Of a stretch of DNA of 64,000 nucleotides, positions 52,984-60,702 are shown piece after piece. The stretch's first letter is position 1; the number at the start of each line of letters is the position of its first letter. Origin of the DNA: Polycladomyces abyssicola. GTDB taxonomy: Bacteria; Bacillota; Bacilli; Thermoactinomycetales; JIR-001. The stretch is from the NCBI RefSeq assembly GCF_018326425.1, contig NZ_AP024601.1:608001-672000 (forward strand), written 5' to 3'. Both the position numbers and the translations under genes were made by a program. The notes under the pieces are model-generated. The model saw only the letters and a list, made by a program, of their open reading frames with translations, searched no databases and was not told the DNA's origin.

Positions 52984-53562
52984 ATGTTCAAAATCATCTA
53001 TTTTACGGGTCTGGTAACAATGTCCATTATTCGCGCTCCATTTAGTAGGCAGACTAAAACGAATCAGATCGTTGACAGCCGTAAAACGATTTTAGAGATA
53101 TTCCTACTCTCTCTGATGTCCGTCGGGATGTTAGTCATTCCACTCATCTATGTCTTCACTCCGTTATTGAGTTTTGCCGATTATCAGCTTCCATCATGGG
53201 CGGGATGGATTGGAGTAGTATTCTCCGTTGTAGCCCTCTGGCTATTTTGGCGTTCCCACGCTGATTTAGGACGAAACTGGTCTCCTACTCTTGAATTGAG
53301 GAAAGGACATCAACTCATTACCAGTGGAGTATACAAATATGTGAGGCACCCTATGTATGCAGCTAGTTTGATGTGGGGAGTCGCCCAAGTTTTGTTATTG
53401 CATAACTGGATAGCAGGGTGGTCCCCTTTTTTGTCGTTGATGATAATGTATTTCTTGCGTGTACCGCGAGAAGAACAAATGATGCTCGATCAGTTTGGAG
53501 AAGAGTATCAATCTTACATGAGTAGAACGGGTAGAATTATACCACGCCGGTTTTGGAAATAA
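52984..53562 (+). CDS. Isoprenylcysteine carboxyl methyltransferase-like membrane protein
   Basis: A 192-residue membrane protein of the ICMT/PEMT fold. Four to five hydrophobic helices are present, with GVYKYVRHPMYAASLMWGV as the conserved RHPxY region and a C-terminal RVPREEQMMLDQFGEEYQSYMSRTGRIIP, typical of the protein-S-isoprenylcysteine methyltransferase family. The substrate is not known. GGGAGG is 7 bases before ATG. It is the only gene between the c-di-AMP riboswitch and the next convergent gene. It is divergent from bpsB (50590). Confidence 0.85.
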   Translation: MFKIIYFTGLVTMSIIRAPFSRQTKTNQIVDSRKTILEIFLLSLMSVGMLVIPLIYVFTPLLSFADYQLPSWAGWIGVVFSVVALWLFWRSHADLGRNWSPTLELRKGHQLITSGVYKYVRHPMYAASLMWGVAQVLLLHNWIAGWSPFLSLMIMYFLRVPREEQMMLDQFGEEYQSYMSRTGRIIPRRFWK

Positions 53563-53664
53563 TAGGGCTTTTCCTTAGAGTGTCTTGCTACAGAGACAAA
53601 AAAGCCATTGAAACATACGAAGGAGTACTTCATAGACCCAATGGCTTTTTGATTGATCTTACAA

Positions 53665-54408
53665 CTAGTGGAATTTGGCCACTTGTTTACTGTAATCGGG
53701 CATGGCGTAAGTTGCGACCAAAATCCCCGCTTTCTTGATATCATCATGCGATTTGAGTTTTCTTGTGGTGGCATAAACCCAATAATTTATGGTTACGTCG
53801 TGATGAATCACTGCGTAAAAGTACACTGTTGGATCAGGATGTACGCCCGGTGTGATAAAACGCAATTCTGCAATATGATGATGTCTGGCATGCCGTAACC
53901 CTAACAGTCTCGTGAAGATTCCTCTCAGGCGTGCTGCTGCTCTTCGAGGGATGTGAGAAGTCTCCGACATCATGGTACTCGGATTCAAACAATGGCTATG
54001 TAGTGTCACTTTGTAGGTATTACCCATTCCGAGTAAGCTTTTCGGATCGTTTACTCGATGATAGGGATTGATATACCCTTTTCTCAGTAGTTGCTGGCGT
54101 CCAATCGTGATCACTCTGCCTGATTGATCAAAATAACGCAACATAAAGGTCTTCACAAAAACAGGAAGACTTTTCACATTGGTCAGGATAATATCAATCG
54201 AGTGTCTTCGTCGGTCTTCTGCTATAAAGATCGCTACCTCAGGTTGTGCGTCCTTCCTTGCCTGGTTGATCTGACTGTAAGCAAAAAAGACTGTGACCAA
54301 AGTCAAAACCGCACTGAGTACTTGCCCTACAGAACTGACTATCTGTGCAGCATCCACCCAGTCCTGTTGTGTCCATAACGTCCAATCTTGTTTGAGTGAT
54401 AGAAGCAA
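53665..54408 (-). CDS. Hypothetical membrane-anchored protein (247 aa)
   Basis: Not recognised. One N-terminal transmembrane helix (about residues 17-40, IVSSVGQVLSAVLTLVTVFFAYS) is followed by a basic soluble domain with beta-rich pattern (PEVAIFIAEDRRRHSIDIILTNVKSLP) and a His-rich stretch. TTG 54408 with GGAGGG 7 bases upstream is preferred over upstream ATGs. Topology resembles small membrane-tethered effectors found with restriction or abortive-infection genes, but no such partner is present. Confidence 0.55.
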   Translation of the reverse strand: MLLSLKQDWTLWTQQDWVDAAQIVSSVGQVLSAVLTLVTVFFAYSQINQARKDAQPEVAIFIAEDRRRHSIDIILTNVKSLPVFVKTFMLRYFDQSGRVITIGRQQLLRKGYINPYHRVNDPKSLLGMGNTYKVTLHSHCLNPSTMMSETSHIPRRAAARLRGIFTRLLGLRHARHHHIAELRFITPGVHPDPTVYFYAVIHHDVTINYWVYATTRKLKSHDDIKKAGILVATYAMPDYSKQVAKFH

Positions 54409-54533
54409 TGCCGTTCCCTCCACGCTACACCATATTGTCATGGGTTCGTTCTGCGAATTCCAAAATCGGCGCTTTTTCTGGCTCAGGCAATGACATATCG
54501 GAATGGAAGGCGCATCTTTTTTATCAAGCTGTC

Positions 54534-54558
54534 CGCCCCCGAAGATCGGGGGCGTTTT
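54534..54558 (+). terminator. GC-rich hairpin near the thyX-like gene end
   Basis: CGCCCCCGA / TCGGGGGCG with a three-base loop is followed by TTTT on the plus strand. It lies between the hypothetical gene and the end of the ThyX-like gene. Confidence 0.5.
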
Positions 54559-54563
54559 CAATT

Positions 54564-56054
54564 TCAGCCCAATCGTCGTTGTGCATAGCGGGCAAACACA
54601 GGATGTTTCTCTTGCAGCTCCCGATGCAATGTCTCAAATGTAAGGCGGATGTCCCACTGTGCTTCCGGTGAGGTGCGCAGGTTGATGAGATGGTACAGCT
54701 CCCACAGCGAAGCGGTGGCGGTAACGGGACGATGGTGCGCGTTGCTCACGCAATAGGCGGCTGATTCGGGAAAACGGGCGGCGATGCGCTCATATGTTTC
54801 CGTTGCCAATAACACCGCTTCCTCATAAATTGAGGTCAGCCCGGCCGCTTCCACATGCGGCGGGATGGTGTATCCAAGTTTGACCGTCGGTTCACCGTAG
54901 GAGAAATGCGTCCGCCGGTTGTGACGGAGCAGTTGGTGCCAGTTGGCCTCCGAGATCAACAGTTCCATGATGTAGGTCACATGCTGGAATTCGTCCCGGG
55001 GGTTGTCAAAGAAGCGCAGGTGTCGGAGCGCAGTATCGACGATTCGCTCCTTTTCCTCGAGAGAGAGTCCTTCAGCCACAGCCAACGCCTGCGCGTAAGT
55101 CATCGATCGTTCGCTCACCATCAAGTGGGCCACCGTTTGCGTCAAGGCCTTGTTGTAGTCTGGCATCTGAACGAACCGGGCGAACGGTTTCTTCCTCCCC
55201 GTATCCTCCGTCTGATGAGGAGATTCCGGCAACAGGTCGGTGAGGTCATTCCGCGTCTGCAACAGATAGTCATTGGGTTGGACGTGTTTGAGCAATGTCG
55301 GGATGACCCGGCTGATTTCCCGCTCCATCTCCTCGGCCAATCGGCGGCATTCAGCGTGGCGGCTGGAGAGAAGCCGGACGATCGTGTCGCGGAGGGCTCG
55401 TCCGTTACCGGTCATGCCGAGGTTGGTCAATGTAGCCAGTGTCAATACGTATCGGGCGTCTTCAAACGCCGTTTTTTCCACACGAACCGAGAACCGTTTG
55501 TCGGATTCGCCTTCTTGACGGGGGAGGTTGCGACTCAGATAGTCGATCAGTCCGCTGAGCAACCGTTCATAGATGTCGAAGGCTGTTTCGTTAAGGCGGA
55601 TGAATGCTTGTTTCGCTTCGGTGTCCTGTTCCAGTTCCTCCGGGATGAAGTAGTCGCCACGTCGGGGCCGTTGATATCGCTGACTGTACTCGGTAAAGCT
55701 GTTGAAACTGTTGGCCAGTTCCAATTCGGCCGATGCCAGTCGACTGATCTTTTCGATTCCCACATGGGCGACTGCATGTTCCGCCACACTGCTGTGACCG
55801 TAGCCCACCACCCATTTTTCGTGGAAGCGGGCAGCCTTTTCCGAGTAAAAACCGGTCATGCCGCCGGACGTCTCGTCCATCGCCAACTCCCCATCAGCCA
55901 GCAGTTTTTTCAGATTGTCACGGAAACTGGCCGGACTGCGGCTGACATATGCAAAAATGACCGCGATCACTTCTTCGGGCAAATTGAAGATGGTATATAC
56001 ATTTTTATCCAGATTGGACACGTATCGGGACAAGTCGATGTTTTGCGTTGTCAT
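54564..56054 (-). CDS. ThyX-like protein with two thymidylate synthase-type domains
   Basis: A 496-residue protein. The first half has HSSVAEHAVAHVGIEKISR and NSFNSFTEYSQRYQRPRRGDYFIP. The second half has EFQHVTYIMELLISEANWHQLLRHNRRTHFSYGEPTVKLGYTIP. Both resemble flavin-dependent thymidylate synthase (ThyX) elements. Neither half carries the canonical RHRxxSxNExSxRY motif intact, so the activity is uncertain. ATG 56054 is fixed by GGAGG with spacing 7; the frame is open far upstream but without coding character. About 100 bases separate it from divergent yunB. Confidence 0.75.
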   Translation of the reverse strand: MTTQNIDLSRYVSNLDKNVYTIFNLPEEVIAVIFAYVSRSPASFRDNLKKLLADGELAMDETSGGMTGFYSEKAARFHEKWVVGYGHSSVAEHAVAHVGIEKISRLASAELELANSFNSFTEYSQRYQRPRRGDYFIPEELEQDTEAKQAFIRLNETAFDIYERLLSGLIDYLSRNLPRQEGESDKRFSVRVEKTAFEDARYVLTLATLTNLGMTGNGRALRDTIVRLLSSRHAECRRLAEEMEREISRVIPTLLKHVQPNDYLLQTRNDLTDLLPESPHQTEDTGRKKPFARFVQMPDYNKALTQTVAHLMVSERSMTYAQALAVAEGLSLEEKERIVDTALRHLRFFDNPRDEFQHVTYIMELLISEANWHQLLRHNRRTHFSYGEPTVKLGYTIPPHVEAAGLTSIYEEAVLLATETYERIAARFPESAAYCVSNAHHRPVTATASLWELYHLINLRTSPEAQWDIRLTFETLHRELQEKHPVFARYAQRRLG

Positions 56055-56156
56055 GTTCATTCCTCCGTCACTAACGATCATCTTTTTCATTCTATCAAAC
56101 AACCCCGGCAAGTGGACGGGGTTTTTTGCATAGAAGTGGGGCGAGGAGGGATAACG

Positions 56157-56900
56157 ATGCGGTTTCGAAGGTGGCGATTGCGGCTGCGCCTCAGACCTCA
56201 GGGATTGAGGCGGCGCAGAAAATCGGGAGCATGGTTTCTGGCGTTGGTCATCCTGTTTGCCGTGTTGTACCAGACATTGTGGTTGTTGGAGAAACACCTG
56301 CATCCCACCTTGGTCACGATCGCCCAGACCGAAGTGAAAAAGATCGCTTCGGAGGCGATTTTGGAAGGGGTACAACAACAATTGAAAATGGGCGGTGACC
56401 TTGACCGCATCATGAAAGTGGAAAAAGCCGCGGACGGGCAAGTGGCGTGGATCACGATCAATCAGCAGGTGCAACAGCGGGTATATACACAGACCACTTC
56501 TGAGGTGACGCGGACTCTGCATCATCTCGAAAACAAACCGATCAGCCTTAGTTTGGGGCAAGTGTTGCAAAGCAACATCCTGGCTGATTACGGACCACGG
56601 ATTCCGGTGGAAATTTGGCCCAAAGGGGATGTGATCGTCGATTTCGAACCGAAGATGGAGTCGGCAGGAGTCAATACGGTAATGGTAACGATGATGTTGA
56701 AAGTGCACGCCGAGATGAGCGTGGTCGTTCCGTTTTCAACCGAACCCACCGTCGTTGAGGCCAAGATTCCGATTGCGACGGCGTGGATGATGGGGGACGT
56801 GCCGCAATTTTACTATTACAACGGCGCATTGAAAAAAGCCGAGAGCGGCTCATCACCCCAGGTGCCGATGCCGCAGATCAAAATGAAGGGGAATAATTAG
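56157..56900 (+). CDS. yunB: Sporulation protein YunB
   Basis: A 247-residue protein with a strongly basic N-terminus (Arg-rich, residues 1-22), one transmembrane helix (about 25-43) and an exposed domain rich in beta strands. The LHPTLVTIAQTEVKKIASEAI and MLKVHAEMSVVVPFSTEPTVVEAKIPIAT blocks match YunB, a SigE-dependent sporulation protein in Bacillus. This points to an endospore former. GAGGAGGG is 6 bases before ATG 56157. Confidence 0.87.
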   Translation: MRFRRWRLRLRLRPQGLRRRRKSGAWFLALVILFAVLYQTLWLLEKHLHPTLVTIAQTEVKKIASEAILEGVQQQLKMGGDLDRIMKVEKAADGQVAWITINQQVQQRVYTQTTSEVTRTLHHLENKPISLSLGQVLQSNILADYGPRIPVEIWPKGDVIVDFEPKMESAGVNTVMVTMMLKVHAEMSVVVPFSTEPTVVEAKIPIATAWMMGDVPQFYYYNGALKKAESGSSPQVPMPQIKMKGNN

Positions 56901-56902
56901 GG

Positions 56903-57132
56903 GGTGTCTGGTCATTTCGTAAGGGAGCAATGTTTTCCCAGACGAGCGACTGACCAAGCACCGACTGAGCGAAGACTCGGGAAGCGCAGGATTGAAATCG
57001 CGGGCAATTTCCTCAAAGCGAAGCGTACCTGCCCGCGACCTGTGCTGACCGGGTCGGAGCGGTCATCATCTGCCTCCCTGTAGGGCGCAGGTGGAGCGAG
57101 CTGGGAAAGCACTGTGGACAACACCAGACACA
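56903..57132. repeat. About 230-bp imperfect palindrome (MITE-like or structured element)
   Basis: Outer arms GTGTCTGGT (about 56903) and ACCAGACAC (about 57124) enclose TTCCCAG / CTGGGAA and GAGCG / CGAGC pairs. A central stem CGCGGGCA / TGCCCGCG pairs near 57000 and 57030. Long open frames are lacking. It could be a non-autonomous transposon or a large hairpin RNA. Confidence 0.5.
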
Positions 57133-57190
57133 CTCTAAAGCCCGGTTGGATCGGACGGATCAGGTAGAATTTTGCGCGAGACAGAAAAAA

Positions 57191-57220
57191 GCGTATCCGG
57201 ATAAGTCCGGATACGCCCTC
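57191..57220 (-). terminator. Terminator of the UbiD gene
   Basis: The 11-bp stem GCGTATCCGGA / TCCGGATACGC (57191-57216) is followed on the minus strand by TTTTTTC. It lies downstream of the UbiD stop. Confidence 0.75.
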
Positions 57221-57272
57221 CATTTGCGACGGGAAATTCTGGCCCACTATTTCCAGAATGGCAGGTGTCCAT

Positions 57273-59048
57273 TCAATGGGATCGTAATCCTTGTGGAAAA
57301 TATTCTTTCCACCGTCGATCAACCAACTGCACGATCTCCGGGTCCGGCTCCAGTTCATCGGGATAACCCGGCTTCATGCGGGCATCGATTACGATCGGCG
57401 GGCGGTAGTTCGGATGGTGTCGCACCAGCTCCGCTCGGGCATAGATGTCGTTAGCCGGATCGAACCGGGTGAAGACCGTCCACAGGAACGGTGTTTGCCC
57501 CTCTGCCGCACGGATGTCATCCACCAAAAAGACAAAGGGCCATTCACTCAGCGCATCACCGTACGATTCGGCCAAGCGGCGGGCCAACTCCGGATCTTGT
57601 TCGAACGGCTCACCTTCAACCACCAGTGCCCCTTTGCAATACGGACGGATCTGACGAATCCCGGGCAGTTCCGGGCCGCGATACTCGGCAGGCAGCGTAC
57701 GTACCGGTTCGCCGACGCCGACCAGGACTGCTTTACTTCCATGATTGAACCGCCGGCCCGTATAATCCAGCGTATCCATCGAGGTATTCCCGAAGATGAG
57801 CAGATCAACCGCGGGATCAAACCGCTCCAACACGGTTTCGAATAACCGGGGGAAATCGTCCAGCGGCAGAACCTGATCGGTGACGATCAAAAACTTGGTC
57901 AGCGTCAACTGGCCTTCGCCCAGGATACGGAAGGCGTGAGCCAATGCTTCCCGCCGATAACTTTCTCGGACGACGGCGGCAGCCAGGGGATGGAACCCGG
58001 TTTCCGCATAGGTCCACAAATCCTTGACTCCCGGCATGGCCAACGGGAAGGCGGGCGAGAGCAGACGTTGCAGGAATTCGCCGAGATAGTAGTCCTCCTG
58101 TTTGGGTTTGCCCACCACGGTCGCCGGGTAAATCGCGTCCTTTCGGTGATGTACCGATTGGACGTGGAAAACGGGAAAGTCATGTTTAAGCGAGTAATAC
58201 CCGTAGTGATCACCAAACGGGCCTTCCGGACGACGCTCGTGCGGCGGCACATAACCGGAGAGGACGAATTCGGCTTCCGCGATGATCGGGTATCCGTTGG
58301 TGCCCGGCCGAACGACGGGCAGTTTTTCTCCCAAAATGAGGGAAGCCAGCATCAACTCCGGCAACGATTCCGGTACGGGTGCGATGGCGGAAGCGATCAA
58401 TGCAGGCGGCCCGCCCAGAAACACCCGCACCGGCAGGGATTGGTTCCGCTTCTCCGCTTCGTGGTGGTGAAAACCGCCCCCTTTGTGAATCTGCCAGTGC
58501 ATCCCGGTGGTTCGGCGGTCGAAGATCTGCATCCGGTACATGCCGAGATTGTGTTGGCCGGTTTCCGGATGTTGCGTATAGACCAGTGGCAGTGTGATAA
58601 ACGGACCGCCGTCCTCCTGCCAGGAGGTGATCACAGGCAATTGGCTCAAATCCACTTCCGGCTGCTCCGCTTCCAGCACGGGAGCCCGGTTGGAAGAAAC
58701 GGTTTTGGTCCCCACCCTGAGCAGGTCGAACAGCAGTTTTCGTTGTTTCCACAAGGTTTGTGGCTTGGGTGGAAGCAATTCGTGCAACAGTGCCACCGTT
58801 TGCTTCATCAATTGTTCCGGTCGCGGACCGAACGCGAGGTCCACCCGCCTGGTGGTGCCGAACAAATTGGTCACGACAGGAAAGGACGAACCTTTTACTT
58901 GGCTAAACAATAATGCCGGTCCTTCTTCGGCTATGACCCGTCGATGAATTTCCGCCAATTCCAAATAGGGATCGACGGGAACGGAAATTTCGACAAGATC
59001 ATTTTCCTTTCGCAGTGTATTCAAGAATGATCGTAAATTTTTGTGCAA
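57273..59048 (-). CDS. UbiD family decarboxylase
   Basis: A 591-residue prenylated-FMN-dependent decarboxylase. Features include LPVITSWQEDGGPFITLPLVYT, MYRMQIFDRRTTGMHWQIHKGGGFHH, and EGPFGDHYGYYSLKHDFPVFHV, which carries the conserved E-x-P-F-G-x-H active-site region. UbiD relatives decarboxylate hydroxybenzoate, phenolic acids or menaquinone precursors; the substrate here is unknown. No UbiX gene is adjacent. TTG 59048 (GGGGCGAT upstream) is preferred over the longer frame. Confidence 0.9.
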   Translation of the reverse strand: MHKNLRSFLNTLRKENDLVEISVPVDPYLELAEIHRRVIAEEGPALLFSQVKGSSFPVVTNLFGTTRRVDLAFGPRPEQLMKQTVALLHELLPPKPQTLWKQRKLLFDLLRVGTKTVSSNRAPVLEAEQPEVDLSQLPVITSWQEDGGPFITLPLVYTQHPETGQHNLGMYRMQIFDRRTTGMHWQIHKGGGFHHHEAEKRNQSLPVRVFLGGPPALIASAIAPVPESLPELMLASLILGEKLPVVRPGTNGYPIIAEAEFVLSGYVPPHERRPEGPFGDHYGYYSLKHDFPVFHVQSVHHRKDAIYPATVVGKPKQEDYYLGEFLQRLLSPAFPLAMPGVKDLWTYAETGFHPLAAAVVRESYRREALAHAFRILGEGQLTLTKFLIVTDQVLPLDDFPRLFETVLERFDPAVDLLIFGNTSMDTLDYTGRRFNHGSKAVLVGVGEPVRTLPAEYRGPELPGIRQIRPYCKGALVVEGEPFEQDPELARRLAESYGDALSEWPFVFLVDDIRAAEGQTPFLWTVFTRFDPANDIYARAELVRHHPNYRPPIVIDARMKPGYPDELEPDPEIVQLVDRRWKEYFPQGLRSH

Positions 59049-59246
59049 TGAAATCGCCCCTATGATCAGTCTATCGATATTATACAGTTTCTCGCGTGTG
59101 ATGGCAGACCTTCGACGAAGCCGTTTGCTGTGATATAGTGGGAGGAAAAGAAAGTGATTCACAGTCTGTGGTGATCGAAGACCTGAGCTCGAGCGAGCAT
59201 CGCGCTATTCATCAGAGGCGTCCGGTGCTCGAAAGGAGGAACCAAA

Positions 59247-59480
59247 ATGCAAGTAGTGGTGTATTCCAAGCCGCATTGCATTGAATGTAATGTATTGAAA
59301 CGCTTTTTGCACGATTATGGCATTGCATATGAAGTGCGGGATTGTGCCGCCCATCCCGAATATCTGGAGGAAGTGAAAGCGATGGGATTCTTGGGCGTCC
59401 CGGTCACGGTGGTAAATGATACGGCTGTCCAAGGACTTCAGCCAGACGAGATCTTGAGATTGTTGGGGCGTAGCGGGTGA
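59247..59480 (+). CDS. Glutaredoxin-like protein
   Basis: A 77-residue thioredoxin-fold protein with redox motif CIEC (residues 11-14) after VVVYSKPH, and the cis-proline in GVPVTVVND. It is close to NrdH or monothiol/dithiol glutaredoxins of Bacillales. It may reduce ribonucleotide reductase or bacillithiol disulfides. GAAAGGAGG is 7 bases before ATG. Confidence 0.88.
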   Translation: MQVVVYSKPHCIECNVLKRFLHDYGIAYEVRDCAAHPEYLEEVKAMGFLGVPVTVVNDTAVQGLQPDEILRLLGRSG

Positions 59481-59513
59481 GGCTGTTTCTCACTTCCCGA
59501 CTCAATAGAATTT

Positions 59514-59547
59514 GCGGGTTCCGATTGTTTACAATCGGAACCCGCAC
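59514..59547. terminator. Strong stem-loop between glutaredoxin and peptidase genes
   Basis: The 15-bp perfect stem TGCGGGTTCCGATTG / CAATCGGAACCCGCA has a TTTA loop. No T-run follows. It lies between convergent genes. Confidence 0.6.
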
Positions 59548-59564
59548 GAGGATTTGATGCAGTC

Positions 59565-60605
59565 TCACTGTCTCTTTTTTCGTTTCATTTTTTGCTTCAT
59601 TTTTTGTTTCATTTCCCGCAATTGTTTACGGGTTTGCCGTTCCCACGCTTTGAGGTGGGGATAGGGGTCAAAAGAATAAATGGTTCGACCGTTGAATTTG
59701 TACAAGCCGTAATGCAAATGGGGCGGAAACTTACCCGAGGTGCCCGGCGGACCATAACCGGAAGAGCCAACGTATCCGACCACATCGCCCGGTTTGACGA
59801 TGTCACCTTGTTTCAATTTTTTGCGGAACCCATTCAGGTGGGCGTAATAGTGGTAATTGTTGTATACGTCGCGGATGCCCAGACGCCAGCCGCCGTATTT
59901 GTTCCATCCCATCAATTCGATATAGCCGTAACAGGTACTGAGAACGGGGGTGCCGTAATTGGCAAAGATGTCCGTCCCTTCATGGATGCGAAGACCTCCC
60001 CACCCTCGTCTGTCTCCCCAGGTGCTGTGGTAGGTATAGTTGTATTGCAGCGGGATGGGAAAAACATGTGCATCCAATTTCAATGTGTCGAATTTGGCAA
60101 AGATCTTGGCGATATGCGTAATGGTATCTACTGCGATGGGTTGGTGGTAGTACCGCCACAATCCAGTACGGATCGCATCTTCATCCGTTCCGAGTTGAGA
60201 CAGGAAACGGGCCACGGTGTACAGAACATCGACAGGATCGTGACGATTCGCTTTTCCGTCACCATTGCCGTCACGTCCGATGCCCCCGAAATAGTGAATG
60301 GAGACTTCCATGTTATCCTCTTGGTCCGGGTTGATCACACCGGCCCAGCTTTCGGCGGGAATGTGGATGGCCAGCCATCCTTTTTTTCGGGGAAGATCAC
60401 GACGCACTTTTTGCAAGTTGCGTTCGTATTGATCCATGGCCGCCAGATAATACCAGGGGAGTCCGGTTAACATTTCCACATTTTTAAATACTTGTTTCCG
60501 CCAATCTGTTTCCGCGTGGGGGTTTTTTGCCGCCGCGGATGGGAATGTCAACGCGAGCGTTAGGGACATTACCATGCAGAACGCCAGGAACCTTCGCATC
60601 TGCAT
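59565..60605 (-). CDS. M23 family peptidoglycan endopeptidase
   Basis: A 346-residue exported protein. The signal peptide is residues 1-26 (LAFCMVMSLTLALTFPSAAA). A middle domain with GGIGRDGNGDGKANRHDPVDVLY follows, a Ca-loop and lytic-transglycosylase-like segment. The C-terminal M23 (LytM) domain has HEGTD and PHLHYGLY zinc ligands. A Lys/Arg/Met-rich tail (about 18 residues) may bind wall polymers. A role in wall or cortex remodelling is likely. ATG 60605 with AGGAA upstream. Confidence 0.85.
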   Translation of the reverse strand: MQMRRFLAFCMVMSLTLALTFPSAAAKNPHAETDWRKQVFKNVEMLTGLPWYYLAAMDQYERNLQKVRRDLPRKKGWLAIHIPAESWAGVINPDQEDNMEVSIHYFGGIGRDGNGDGKANRHDPVDVLYTVARFLSQLGTDEDAIRTGLWRYYHQPIAVDTITHIAKIFAKFDTLKLDAHVFPIPLQYNYTYHSTWGDRRGWGGLRIHEGTDIFANYGTPVLSTCYGYIELMGWNKYGGWRLGIRDVYNNYHYYAHLNGFRKKLKQGDIVKPGDVVGYVGSSGYGPPGTSGKFPPHLHYGLYKFNGRTIYSFDPYPHLKAWERQTRKQLREMKQKMKQKMKRKKRQ

Positions 60606-60702
60606 CACCATTTCCTGCTTGATTGATCATTTGATAGTGTGAGTGTTTTCGAGCGGAATCATGGTGGTATTTTCTGGTTTTTGTTTCGGGGGAGGGATTA
60701 TG

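Noticed and set aside
54855-56156. Long plus-strand open frame continuous with yunB
   Set aside because: It is antisense to the ThyX-like gene, whose family motifs are clear. The real yunB start is ATG 56157 with its own Shine-Dalgarno.
56055-56708. N-terminal extension of the ThyX-like open frame
   Set aside because: It is antisense to yunB, lacks ThyX features and has a His/Pro-rich shadow composition. GGAGG at 56054 marks the start.
57936-58913. 325-codon plus-strand frame opposite the UbiD gene
   Set aside because: Antisense to a well-recognised UbiD domain. Its composition is rich in Arg/Gly/His/Gln, as expected of a shadow frame in GC-rich DNA.
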